Counted from the stretch's first letter, positions 16,136 through 24,650 are shown. The stretch: DNA of 36,774 bases from VXNE01 sp964518405 (GCA_964518405.1 CAZFGB010000028.1:1-36774), one strand, 5' to 3'. Notes: a model not told the origin generated them from the sequence alone. A program made the numbers and translations.

Positions 16136-17769
16136 GCGCTGGAATCCCCTGCCCGCCGCGCCAGGGCTTCTCCCGCAGGCGTGCGACGGTAACGCTGCCT
16201 GGGACTGTTCGGCGTTTCGGGGATCGTCATCTCGACGAGACCGGCCGCGAGGGCCGGCGTGAGATACGCCTCCAGGAAATGCGGTCGGTGAGCGACGCCC
16301 AGCACATCCTGTAGCTCACCGCGGGGCATCTTCCCCGTCAGCGCCATGACCAGGCGCTCAACTTGTTCGGTGACTTGTTCGGTAGCTTGTTCGGTAACTT
16401 GTTCGGTAGCTTGTTCGGTAGCAGCATGTTTTTCTTTATTATCCAATGGGTTAACTTGTTCGGTCGCTTGTTCGGAAGGCTGGCCTTCCCCGGCTTCTCC
16501 AGAGGCCTTCTGGAACTCGGGATGCACCGGCAGCCGGACCAGAAACCAGGTGCGATCTTCGTCGGTCTCGAAACTCGGCGCGGGCGAGCCGTTGTCGCGC
16601 ATCGCCCGCAGGATCTTCGGCACCCCGGTCGAGCGGCCTTCCGCCAGGTCCAGCTCCTTCAGGAACTCGCCGATCCGCCGGTTGCGGTAGCGGCGGCTCA
16701 CGACCTTCCCTTGCTGAAGATCCTCCATCCGGATGGACCGGTCGGCGCCGGGAAAGCTCAGGACCAGCAACTCCTCGCGGGTGATTCTCACCTCGACGGG
16801 TTCACGTTCTTCGTAGGAGCGATGATAGATAGCGTTGGCCAGCGCCTCTTCGACAGCCGCCGGCGGGAAGTTCCAGAATCGCTCGGCCTCTGGCGTGTGG
16901 GGATGCTTCACGACCGCCTCCCTCAGCTGGCTGCCCTCGATGTAGCTGATCGCGTCGCGCAGGATCGCCGCCAGCGGCCCGCGAAACTCCTTCTCCTCGA
17001 AATAGTCGCCGCCGGGACCGTCCGGGAACCAGACCACGTCGATCTGCGTGGCGGGGAAAAACTCGTGCGGGCGGTCGTTGAAGAACAAGAGGCCGACATT
17101 CTTGGGGAACAGGGCTTCCGAGGGACCCCCGACGATGTTCATGCGCCGCCCCATCGCTTCCATCGAAAGCTCGGACACTTCGGCCAGGAGGTCGCTGCCG
17201 ATATCCTGCAGGTGTTGCTGAATCAGTCGGAAGGAAAGATCGTCCAGTGAGGCGTTCCGGTGGTGGCGATCATCGAACGGCACCGTCGCGGCCAAACCGA
17301 GCAGCTCGCGCTCGTCCTCGCCCCTGGCCCTTACCGTGCTGCTGTGCCTGCGAATGTAGTAGCCCCATTCGCGCCTGTTCGGCGACAGGCCGACCCTCGT
17401 CCGGTAGGGCCGGGTCTCGCCGCCGGGCGCGTAGAGGACCAGGACCGTCCTGCCCTCCGTTTCATGGACCGCCGTCAGTGGATGGTAGGGCGGCTGGATC
17501 GCGGAGTTGCCGAGGTTCAGCAGTTCGCGCTGTATTGCATCGATGGCGTTCGGGTCCAGTCCCTTCGGCGGCAGGACGGGACGCCCGTCGCGCTCCTCGA
17601 CGCCCAGCACGACATAGCCGCCGCCCAAGTTGTGGAAGTCGTTGGCGAAGGCGCATAGCGCGCGCAGGACACTCGCGGGATTCCAACCGGCCTTGTACTC
17701 GACGCGCTCGCTCTCGATGGTGCGCCGCCGCAGGAGATTGTCGATGTTGATGGGCAGGGCGACCGTCAT
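16132..17769 (-). CDS. AlbA_2 / ATP-binding regulator with C-terminal winged helix
   Basis: 545 residues. An N-terminal AlbA_2 (formerly AAA_4, Schlafen-like) domain spans about residues 15-150, with RVEYKAG (22-28) and the GGGYVVLGV strand (49-57). A GHKL-like C-terminal ATP-binding part spans about 295-415: VEEALANAIYHRSY (306-319) with the Asn/His helix, and GRSTGVPKI (378-386). A Gln/Glu/Thr repeat linker (434-470) leads to a winged-helix region ending TPAGEAL. Such proteins are frequent next to type I restriction genes and are called RloA-like in Campylobacter hsd loci. They are described as helicase-related or transcriptional regulators without a settled function. The gene is coupled by ATGA on both sides, to the 58-aa gene and to hsdM. 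Confidence 0.82.
   Translation of the reverse strand: MTVALPINIDNLLRRRTIESERVEYKAGWNPASVLRALCAFANDFHNLGGGYVVLGVEERDGRPVLPPKGLDPNAIDAIQRELLNLGNSAIQPPYHPLTAVHETEGRTVLVLYAPGGETRPYRTRVGLSPNRREWGYYIRRHSSTVRARGEDERELLGLAATVPFDDRHHRNASLDDLSFRLIQQHLQDIGSDLLAEVSELSMEAMGRRMNIVGGPSEALFPKNVGLLFFNDRPHEFFPATQIDVVWFPDGPGGDYFEEKEFRGPLAAILRDAISYIEGSQLREAVVKHPHTPEAERFWNFPPAAVEEALANAIYHRSYEEREPVEVRITREELLVLSFPGADRSIRMEDLQQGKVVSRRYRNRRIGEFLKELDLAEGRSTGVPKILRAMRDNGSPAPSFETDEDRTWFLVRLPVHPEFQKASGEAGEGQPSEQATEQVNPLDNKEKHAATEQATEQVTEQATEQVTEQVERLVMALTGKMPRGELQDVLGVAHRPHFLEAYLTPALAAGLVEMTIPETPNSPRQRYRRTPAGEALARRAGDSSA
16355..16470 (-). repeat. In-frame 12-base tandem repeat encoding TEQV/TEQA units
   Basis: On the plus strand the unit is close to ACTTGTTCGGTG or GCTTGTTCGGTA, present as five or six adjacent 12-base copies at about 16357-16423. 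Two further copies at about 16453-16475 follow an AT-rich insert. On the coding strand it reads alternating TEQV and TEQA. The unit is a multiple of three, so copy-number change would alter linker length without breaking the frame. Confidence 0.85.
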
Positions 17770-17942
17770 TGTTCCTCTTCCGCGCCCTCGGGGAGTTCCT
17801 CCCCCTTGAGCGTGGGTCGTCGCTCGGGTTTCGCGCGCTTCTCGCGGATCAAGCGTCGCACAGACGCTTCCATCGACACCCCCACCTGCGGAGCCTCGCG
17901 CTTCAGCCGGGATATGTCGGCAGGATCGAGACTGTTGCTCAT
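17766..17942 (-). CDS. Small 58-aa protein, first gene of the hsdM unit
   Basis: 58 residues from an ATG with a textbook AGGAGG (17950-17955) seven bases before it; a longer frame to 18023 exists but lacks such a site. The protein has a helical middle (ISRLKREAPQVGVSMEA, SVRRLIREKRAK) and an acidic tail (EELPEGAEEEQ). I do not recognise a family. The basic helix followed by an acidic end could be a small DNA-binding or antitoxin-like partner. Its stop overlaps the ATG of the AlbA_2 gene (ATGA), so it is translated as the leader of a three-gene unit with hsdM. Confidence 0.65.
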   Translation of the reverse strand: MSNSLDPADISRLKREAPQVGVSMEASVRRLIREKRAKPERRPTLKGEELPEGAEEEQ

Positions 17943-18286
17943 GTCGGCGCCTCCTGCTTGGTCCGTTGCCGGGTTTTGTGGCCGTCGAGACTGCAAACTA
18001 TGCAATCGGGGAACGCAGGTCAAAGCTCGGCTGCGCCCTTGCCTGCATGCGACTTGGCGAAATTACCGCGACCGACGGGAGGCGCAGAGTGGTTAGCCGA
18101 GTAAGCAGCAAGTGGACGAGTTCAAACAGTCATTGACTAACGTCAATTGTAAGCCGCGAGTAGCGGCCATGCGGGTGCCGGATGGCGATCCCTCCGACTG
18201 CTCTTCGACCGTGGTGAGCCTGGCGCCCCAGTTGTCTGGCTTGGCCGCCACGACACCTTTCCCTGTCCACATGCCACTCGGAACAG
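17943..18286. other. 344-base gap between the hsdM unit and the PIN gene
   Basis: No credible gene. Frames crossing it on the plus strand lack ribosome sites. The left end carries the Shine-Dalgarno and probably the promoter of the 58-aa gene. An inverted repeat lies at 18132-18147. The centre (18110-18150) is locally AT-rich. Confidence 0.5.
18132..18147. promoter_or_regulatory. Candidate operator, 6-bp inverted repeat
   Basis: ATTGAC and GTCAAT separated by TAAC in the gap upstream of the three-gene hsdM unit. Symmetry and position fit a dimeric regulator site, and the XRE or AlbA_2 protein could be its ligand, but nothing in the sequence proves it. Confidence 0.3.
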
Positions 18287-18752
18287 TCAATCGGAATACG
18301 ACGCGAGTTGCTGATCGAACGCCATTATCTTGACCATTTTTCCGGACCGTCGAAGCTCCGCGGCAAGGTCGATGATCGAAATGTCCGCGAAGGAGTAGTT
18401 GGGACCCGACGATTCCAAGAAGCGCTCTGCCAGTTGCATGATGTCCGTCGAGCGGAGCACGATGTCCGATCCGACGGTCGTGATCGTCCACGGACTGTCT
18501 TGATCGAGGGATCTTTCGATGTCGTCGCGCAGCCTCTGGCTGAGGGCGCGACGACTGCCTCCATCTCGCACATGGGTGATATGGCTTGCGACCTCGAACA
18601 GCACAGGTACGGTGACGAACAGTTCGCAGCCGGCGTCGATGAACTCGACGGGTGTCGGCGACGACAGTCGATGTGCGTGAGCGATTGAAGTAGCGGGGTA
18701 CTCGATACAGTTCGAGCAGCCACGAGGTGTCAAGAATCGCTGTGTCGCTCAA
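18287..18752 (-). pseudogene. PIN-domain nuclease gene, apparently frameshifted
   Basis: Two reading frames together give one PIN-like protein of about 150 residues. Frame A starts at TTG 18750-18752, overlapping the stop of the ATPase gene, and reads SDTAILDTSWLLELYRVP, the typical first strand with the conserved Asp. The rest of the domain lies one base ahead: DAGCELFVTVPVLFEVASHI (second acidic residue), then YSFADISIIDLAAEL (third acidic position) to the TGA at 18287. The switch would be near 18640-18700 and looks like a one-base insertion (or two-base loss). Alternatively, a short protein from TTG 18733 in frame B lacks the first catalytic Asp. PIN domains are Mg-dependent RNases used as toxins or defence effectors. 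Whether the gene is dead, mis-sequenced or read by +1 frameshifting is open. Confidence 0.6.
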
Positions 18753-20101
18753 GACAGCGACGCGAGCCACTCACGCGTTTCTCGGGTGCGCCTTTTGGCG
18801 AAGTCCGGCGAGAGATGCCGATCAAGCATGCCACGGGATACAAAATCGCCGAGTCCGCCTCGGAGGCCGACGGTGCCGGCGATGTCCATTTCGTCGAGTC
18901 CGGTAACCCGCGACCCGCTGTCGGGGCCCTCGCTGTGGCAGATGAGGACGCTATTCATCTCCGATTCTTCGAACGCATCCATGAACGCCGGGTTGTGCGT
19001 TGTCACGAGGACGTTGAGCTTGCGGCGACTTGCCGTCTCGGCGAGTTCGCCAACGAGCAGCTTGGCCCGGCTCGGATGAAGCCCATTGTCGAACTCCTCG
19101 ATGACGATACGGGAGCCACCCGGCACAGTTTCCATCGCGGTGACGATAGCGAGCATCCGCAATGTGCCGTCGGACAGAATCCGGGCGTCGACCAGTTTTC
19201 TGCCGTTGTTGTCCTTTCCCTGGTCGGGGACGAAGCCGGCCATGACGTCCCCAAGGGATGTCTCCTCAAACCCAATCCTGGTGAACGGCTCCTCCGGGAT
19301 CTGCCGCATGATCTCTGTTATGCGCCGCAATGCGGGAGTGTCCTCCTGTTGGAAATCACTCAGCGCGAACAAAACGGACGAGAGGTTGGCGCCGTTGCGG
19401 AGAAGCTGGGGCGCGGACTCGACGCGCGCGTACTCGCGCATCGCTTTCGGCTGCGGGTCGAATATGTAGGAGTTCCGGAGATGACGTCTGACTCCATCAA
19501 CCGTTTGTGTTGCCGTTCGGAGTCCGGGGGCCGTCAAACTACTGTTCCTGATGACCTCTTCGTAGCGCGAGAGGACGGAGCGTGACGCCGACAGCGTGCA
19601 GGTCGGATTCCGCCCGCGCGAGAAGTTGCTGTATTTCACCTGCATCAGGTCACCGTGGTCATACACGGCATGGAAGATGACTTGATGTCCGACCTTCAAA
19701 CTCTCCGCAGCCAACTGAACGTCGTTCTTTCCACGGACGGCGACTTGTATGGAATAGTCCACAGGCTGGTTGCGAACACGAACTCTATTGAATCGGAGCC
19801 CGAAGCTGTTCCTGCCGAAACGTACGCACGACCGGAGGCCGCCCCGCACCTCGAAGGAACCGCGGTCCATATCGGTAATCTCGTTGAACGGTGCGCCCCG
19901 AGCAAGGGCGGCGAAGAGTTCGACGCCTTCGATGAGGTTGGTCTTGCCCGATCCGTTCCTCCCAAGCAAGACGGTCAGGGGATCGAACAAGTTGAGTTCG
20001 GCGCGGGCGAAGTTCTTGAAGTCGGTCAGGCAGTGCATGAGGAGTCCCGCATGCGAGGGTTCAACTTTGCGGCCGGTAGTCGCCTTGGGGCGATTCGCCA
20101 T
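18749..20101 (-). CDS. RecF/OLD-like AAA ATPase
   Basis: 450 residues from ATG 20101; a second in-frame ATG at 20038 (MHCLTDFKNF) is also plausible because the ATPase core begins right there. The Walker A motif is GRNGSGKT (47-54), after the strand LTVLLG. A signature-like LSDGTLRMLAI and the Walker B IVIEEFDNGLHP (E335/E336) with the H-loop region VTTHNPAFMDAF follow. This is the ABC/SMC-type ATPase of AAA_21/OLD-related proteins, common in phage defence and toxin-antitoxin-like pairs. No Toprim or HNH domain is fused. The partner is the PIN-domain gene whose TTG start overlaps this stop codon. It is divergent from the cox-like operon. Confidence 0.85.
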   Translation of the reverse strand: MANRPKATTGRKVEPSHAGLLMHCLTDFKNFARAELNLFDPLTVLLGRNGSGKTNLIEGVELFAALARGAPFNEITDMDRGSFEVRGGLRSCVRFGRNSFGLRFNRVRVRNQPVDYSIQVAVRGKNDVQLAAESLKVGHQVIFHAVYDHGDLMQVKYSNFSRGRNPTCTLSASRSVLSRYEEVIRNSSLTAPGLRTATQTVDGVRRHLRNSYIFDPQPKAMREYARVESAPQLLRNGANLSSVLFALSDFQQEDTPALRRITEIMRQIPEEPFTRIGFEETSLGDVMAGFVPDQGKDNNGRKLVDARILSDGTLRMLAIVTAMETVPGGSRIVIEEFDNGLHPSRAKLLVGELAETASRRKLNVLVTTHNPAFMDAFEESEMNSVLICHSEGPDSGSRVTGLDEMDIAGTVGLRGGLGDFVSRGMLDRHLSPDFAKRRTRETREWLASLS

Positions 20102-20229
20102 TGTAACAGCAACGGAGGCGGGTCAAACGAAGTAGAAGTCGCTGTCCCCATAACAGTATTGCCGGATGCGTACATTCGTGCGACATTGGCGCGGTCGAGA
20201 TCGGTGCCGAGTGTCGAGGGGGAGGTGCC

Positions 20230-20811
20230 TTGGAGCAACTGGGCGAACACTCGATCCCGGCACCCCGCGAGCGCGTGTGGGAGGCGCTCAACGATCCGGC
20301 GGTCCTGCGCCAGTGCATAGAGGGTTGCCGGCGTTTCGAACGGATCGGTGACGACCGGTACGCCACCGAAGTCCTGGCGAAGGTCGGGCCCGTGCGAGCG
20401 ACATTCAAGGGCACCGTTTCTCTCGTCGACATCAATCCCCCCGAGAGCTATGGCCTGGAACTCGCCGTCAATAGCGGCGCGGCGGGTTTCGGCAAGGGCA
20501 CGGCGTCCGTGACTCTGACGGAGACCGATCAGGGGACCCTGCTGAGATACGCGGCGACCGGGACCGTGGGCGGCAAGCTCGCCCAGATCGGTCAGCGGCT
20601 GATCGATGTCGCGGCGCGCAAGACTGCGGACGGGTTCTTCGAGACCTTCGCGGGGCTCGTGGCCGCCGATCCGGTCGAACTGGAGGCGAAGCCGGACATC
20701 GGCGTCGGCGGCCGCGTCGACGCCCGCGCCGCGCGGCGGAAGCGTCTGGCATGGGGGGTGGGATTGGCGTTATTGTTGGTAGTGGCGTTCATTCTTCTAT
20801 GGCCCGTATAG
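20230..20811 (+). CDS. coxG: CoxG-like SRPBCC protein with C-terminal membrane anchor
   Basis: 193 residues starting at TTG with GGAGG four bases before it. The N-terminal part is the CoxG type of SRPBCC fold: IPAPRERVWEALNDPAVLRQCIEGC (about residues 7-31) is the family start, and YAATGTVGGKLAQIGQRLID the typical C-terminal block. Residues about 173-193 form one hydrophobic helix (WGVGLALLLVVAFILLWPV) after an RRKR stretch, so the protein is probably inner-membrane anchored facing the cytoplasm. In Oligotropha, CoxG is needed to recruit CO dehydrogenase to the membrane. Here it precedes coxS by 17 bases, supporting the same role for the enzyme encoded next. Confidence 0.88.
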   Translation: MEQLGEHSIPAPRERVWEALNDPAVLRQCIEGCRRFERIGDDRYATEVLAKVGPVRATFKGTVSLVDINPPESYGLELAVNSGAAGFGKGTASVTLTETDQGTLLRYAATGTVGGKLAQIGQRLIDVAARKTADGFFETFAGLVAADPVELEAKPDIGVGGRVDARAARRKRLAWGVGLALLLVVAFILLWPV

Positions 20812-20828
20812 CCCGGGGGAGGTTTCAG

Positions 20829-21287
20829 GTGGAAGTTACGTTAACGGTCAACGGTGCATCGCACAGCCTGGATGTGCCGGACAACACGTTGCTGGTAGAG
20901 GTGCTCCGGGAGCGCCTCGGCCTCACCGGCACGCATGTCGGGTGCGACACGAGTCAGTGCGGCGCCTGCGTCGTACACATGGACGGGTGCGCGGTGAAGT
21001 CGTGCACGGTGCTCGCCGGACAGGCGGACGGCGCCGATGTGACGACGATCGAGGGCATCGGCTCGGCGGACGCGTTGCATCCCATGCAGGAGGCTTTTCG
21101 CGACTGCCACGCCCTGCAGTGCGGGTTCTGTACGCCGGGCATGATCATGGCCGCCATCGACCTGGTGCGGACGTCGGAGGACCTCGATGAGCAGGCGGTC
21201 CGGGACGGGCTCGAAGGCAACCTTTGCCGTTGCACCGGCTATCACAACATCGTCCGCGCGGTGCTCGCCGCGCGCGACAACATGTAG
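20829..21287 (+). CDS. coxS: [2Fe-2S] small subunit of a CODH-like molybdenum hydroxylase
   Basis: 152 residues from GTG 20829, chosen because GGGGGAGG lies just upstream and the next residues EVTLTVNG are the usual family start. The plant-type cluster is CDTSQCGAC (C39, C44, C47) plus C59. The second cluster has CGFCTPGM and CRCTGY. It passes electrons from the molybdenum site to the FAD subunit. It is the small subunit in a four-gene G-S-L-M arrangement; in the classical cox operon the order is M-S-L. Confidence 0.95.
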   Translation: MEVTLTVNGASHSLDVPDNTLLVEVLRERLGLTGTHVGCDTSQCGACVVHMDGCAVKSCTVLAGQADGADVTTIEGIGSADALHPMQEAFRDCHALQCGFCTPGMIMAAIDLVRTSEDLDEQAVRDGLEGNLCRCTGYHNIVRAVLAARDNM

Positions 21288-21310
21288 GCAGGGACGAGGA
21301 GGACACGACC

Positions 21311-23665
21311 ATGGCGGAAACGGGGACAGGCATCGGCGCGGCAGTCAAGCGCACCGAAGACGTACGTTTCATCACCGGCGCCGGCCGCTATACCGACGAT
21401 ATCGATCAGGCTGGCCAGGCCTACGCGGTGTTCCTGCGGTCGCCGCACGCGCGCGCGACCATCGGCGGCATCGATGCCGCCGCCGCCTTGCGGGTTCCTG
21501 GCGTCGTCGCCGTCTATACCGGCGCGGACCTTGCGGCGGACGGCATCGGCGACCTGCCCTGCGGCTGGCTCGTAAAGTCCAAGGACGGCTCCGACATGAT
21601 TCAGCCGCCGCACCCGCCGCTGGCGGTGGAGCGCGTCAACTACGTCGGCGAACCCTACGGGGTGGTCATTGCCGACACGCTGCAGGCCGCGCGGGACGGG
21701 GCGGAGGCGGTGGTCGCGGACTTCGACGACCTGCCGGCGGTGGTCGATGTGGCGACCGCCGACCAGTCCGACCAACTGCATGAATCGGTGCCGGGCAACC
21801 AGTGCTACGACTGGGAGCTTGGCGACAAGGCGGCCACCGACGCGGCTTTTGCGGGCGCGGACCACGTCGCCTCGCTCGACATCGTCAACAATCGACTGAT
21901 CCCCAACGCCATGGAACCCCGCGCCGCCGTCGGCGACTTCGATGCGGCGTCGGGCGTGTATACGCTCTACACGACGTCCCAGAACCCGCACCTCGAGCGT
22001 CTGGTGCTGGCGGCCTTCGTTCAGGTGGCGCCGGAGTCGAAGTTGCGAGTGGTATCGCCCGACGTGGGCGGGGGTTTTGGCTCCAAGATCTTCGTTTACG
22101 CGGAGGAAACCGCGGTCATATGGGCTGCGGGCAAGCTGCGGCGCGCCGTGAAGTGGCGGGCGGACCGCTCCGAGTCGTTCCTGGCGGATGCGCACGGCCG
22201 CGACCACGTGACGAAGGCGGAGCTGGCCCTGTCGTCCGACGGCACGTTCCTGGGTCTCAGGGTCAAGACCATCGCCAACATGGGCGCCTATCTCTCGACG
22301 TTCGCGTCGAGCGTGCCGACCTACCTGTACGGCACGTTGATGGCGGGGCAATACAAGACGCCGGCGATCTATGTCGAAGTGCGCGCCATGTTCACCAATA
22401 CCGCGCCGGTGGACGCATATCGGGGGGCGGGGCGACCCGAAGCCACCTACGTGGTGGAACGGTTGGTCGAGACCGCCGCGCGCGAGCTTTCCATGGATCC
22501 GTCGGAGATTCGGCGCAGGAACTTCATTCAACCGGAGGATTTTCCCTACGCCACTCCGGTCGCCCTCACGTACGACACCGGCGACTACGAGGCGAGTCTC
22601 GACAAGGCGCTGCAGCACATCGACTATGCGGGTTTCGCGGCTCGGCGCACGGCGTCGGAAGCGAACGGCAACAGGCGCGGCATCGGCTTTTCGAGCTATA
22701 TCGAGGCGTGCGGGCTCGCGCCGTCGCAGGTGGCCCTGTCGCTGGGAGCGGGCGTCGGCCTGTTCGAAAGCGCGGAAGTGCGGGTCAACGTCACCGGTTC
22801 GGTGACGGTCATTACCGGTTCGCACAGTCACGGCCAGGGGCACGAGACGACGTTCGCGCAGGTGGTGTCCGACCGCCTCGGCATCCCCCTGGAAGACGTG
22901 GAAGTCGTCCACGGCGACACGGCGCGCTCGGACTACGGCCTCGGCACGTACGGCTCGCGCTCCATCGCGGTGGGCGGATCCGCGCTGGTCAGGGCGACCG
23001 ACAAGATCATCGCCAAGGGCAGGAAGATCGTCGCGCACAACTTCGAGACCACCGAGGACAACATCGATTTCGCCGACGGCGTATTCGCTGAGCGCGAGTC
23101 GAACCGGTCGATGGCGTTCGCCGAGGTGGCTTTCGCCGCCTACGTTCCGGCCAACTTTCCGCTGGACGAACTGGAGCCGGGGCTGTCCGAGAAGGCGTTC
23201 TACGATCCGGGCAACTTCACCTATCCCGCCGGGACCCACATCTGCGAGGTGGAAATCGATGGCGAGACCGGCGTCTCGACGATCGCGGCCTTCGTGGCGG
23301 TGGACGACTTCGGCAATGTGATCAACCCCATGATCGTCGAAGGGCAGGTGCACGGCGGACTGTGCCAGGGCATCGGCCAGGCGTTGCTCGAACACGGCGT
23401 GTACGACGACGCCGGGCAACTGGTGACGGGTTCGTACATGGATTACTGCATGCCGCGCGCGGACGATGTGCCGAGTTTCACCGTGGACACCACGGTGACG
23501 CCGTGCACGCACAATCCGCTGGGCGTCAAGGGTTGCGGAGAGGCGGGCGCGATCGGCGCCACGGCGGCGGTGATGAACGCCGTCACCGATGCGCTGGGGG
23601 TGAAGAGCCTGCCGATGCCGGCGACGCCGGAAACCGTTTGGAAGGCGTTGCGCAGCGCCGCGTAG
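21311..23665 (+). CDS. coxL: Molybdopterin large subunit, form II CODH-like
   Basis: 784 residues from ATG 21311 with GAGGAGG upstream. It is the molybdenum-binding subunit of the xanthine oxidase family. The active-site loop is AYRGAGR (369-375), which defines the form II group; genuine CO dehydrogenases (form I) have AYRCSFR with the copper-binding Cys. The catalytic Glu is E744 in GCGEAG. PDVGGGFGSK, GSHSHGQGHETT and GTYGSRS are cofactor-binding blocks. Form II enzymes are widespread; CO oxidation is doubtful and other aldehyde, purine or heterocycle substrates are likely. The enzyme needs bis-MGD-type or MCD cofactor made elsewhere; no maturation genes (coxD, coxE, coxF) follow. The gene lies 23 bases after coxS and 12 before coxM. 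Confidence 0.93.
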   Translation: MAETGTGIGAAVKRTEDVRFITGAGRYTDDIDQAGQAYAVFLRSPHARATIGGIDAAAALRVPGVVAVYTGADLAADGIGDLPCGWLVKSKDGSDMIQPPHPPLAVERVNYVGEPYGVVIADTLQAARDGAEAVVADFDDLPAVVDVATADQSDQLHESVPGNQCYDWELGDKAATDAAFAGADHVASLDIVNNRLIPNAMEPRAAVGDFDAASGVYTLYTTSQNPHLERLVLAAFVQVAPESKLRVVSPDVGGGFGSKIFVYAEETAVIWAAGKLRRAVKWRADRSESFLADAHGRDHVTKAELALSSDGTFLGLRVKTIANMGAYLSTFASSVPTYLYGTLMAGQYKTPAIYVEVRAMFTNTAPVDAYRGAGRPEATYVVERLVETAARELSMDPSEIRRRNFIQPEDFPYATPVALTYDTGDYEASLDKALQHIDYAGFAARRTASEANGNRRGIGFSSYIEACGLAPSQVALSLGAGVGLFESAEVRVNVTGSVTVITGSHSHGQGHETTFAQVVSDRLGIPLEDVEVVHGDTARSDYGLGTYGSRSIAVGGSALVRATDKIIAKGRKIVAHNFETTEDNIDFADGVFAERESNRSMAFAEVAFAAYVPANFPLDELEPGLSEKAFYDPGNFTYPAGTHICEVEIDGETGVSTIAAFVAVDDFGNVINPMIVEGQVHGGLCQGIGQALLEHGVYDDAGQLVTGSYMDYCMPRADDVPSFTVDTTVTPCTHNPLGVKGCGEAGAIGATAAVMNAVTDALGVKSLPMPATPETVWKALRSAA

Positions 23666-23677
23666 GGAGGAAACGCA

Positions 23678-24469
23678 ATGTACCAATTCAACTATCGCAA
23701 GGCGTCGAGCGTAGCGGATGCGGCGGGCCTTAAGAAGGACGCGGAGGACGGCGCATATCTCGCGGGCGGCATGACGCTGATCCCGACATTGAAGCAGCGC
23801 CTCGCGGCGCCATCGGACGTCATCGATGTCGGCGGTCTTGACGATCTGCGCGGCATCGAGGTCGGCGCAACGGTAAGCATCGGCGCCCTCACGACCCACG
23901 CCGAAGTCGCCGCTTCGGCCGAAGTGCGCGGCGCCATCGCCGCGCTTTCGGACCTGGCGGAGGGAATCGGCGATGCGCATGTTCGCAATCGCGGGACCAT
24001 CGGCGGCTCCGTCGCCAACAGCGATCCGGCGGCCGACTATCCGGCGGCAGTCGTGGCCTTGAGCGCAACCGTGCATACGAATCGGCGCTCCATCGCCGGC
24101 GACGACTTCTTCACGGACCTGTTCGAAACGGCCTTGGAAGACGGCGAAATCATCACCTCCATCGAGTTCCCGATACCGGCCAGGGCCGCATACGCGAAAT
24201 TCCCCAATCCGGCGTCGCGTTACGCCATCGTCGGCGTGATGGTGGCGGAGGTGGACGGAGCGGTGCGTGTCGGCGTCACGGGCGCCGGGCCCTGCGCTTT
24301 CCGCTCGGCGGAACTTGAATCGGCCCTGGCGGATGGATTGTCGGTCGCGGCCTTGGCCGGCGTCTCGGTTCCGAGCGGGAACTTCAACTCCGATCTGCAC
24401 GCCTCGGCGGAATACCGTGCGCACCTTGTCGTGGTGATGGCGAAACGGGCGGTGGCGCAACTGGCCTGA
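23678..24469 (+). CDS. coxM: FAD-binding subunit of the CODH-like enzyme
   Basis: 263 residues. FAD motifs are LAGGMTL (about 28-34) and TIGGSVANSDPAADYPA (about 108-124), as in CoxM and related medium subunits. A clear GGGAGG lies shortly before the ATG. It is slightly shorter than the roughly 288 residues of classical CoxM, mostly at the C-terminus. It takes electrons from the [2Fe-2S] subunit and passes them to quinone or another acceptor. It ends the operon; a 6-bp hairpin (24487-24508) follows but without a T run. Confidence 0.93.
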   Translation: MYQFNYRKASSVADAAGLKKDAEDGAYLAGGMTLIPTLKQRLAAPSDVIDVGGLDDLRGIEVGATVSIGALTTHAEVAASAEVRGAIAALSDLAEGIGDAHVRNRGTIGGSVANSDPAADYPAAVVALSATVHTNRRSIAGDDFFTDLFETALEDGEIITSIEFPIPARAAYAKFPNPASRYAIVGVMVAEVDGAVRVGVTGAGPCAFRSAELESALADGLSVAALAGVSVPSGNFNSDLHASAEYRAHLVVVMAKRAVAQLA

Positions 24470-24650
24470 CCGGAGAAGCCTCGCGCGGACGGGCAACGGA
24501 GTCCGTCCAGTCGAATCGCCGCTGCGAGCGCGGTAGCCGGCGTGCCGGGAAAAACTTCGCGCCCGATTTATCCGGCGTACAGCTACGCTCCATAAGTGAT
24601 TGATTTTCAGTTGGTTGGTGGCAGAAGACGGCGGTCCAATCCCGATCTGC

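Noticed and set aside
13800..20200. Integrative element with integrase and direct-repeat ends around the accessory island
   Set aside because: No integrase, transposase or clear flanking repeats were seen, so only an island of accessory genes is claimed.
24487..24508. Hairpin GGACGG/CCGTCC after coxM considered as a terminator
   Set aside because: Six pairs with a 10-base loop and no T run on either strand; not distinguishable from chance in GC-rich DNA.
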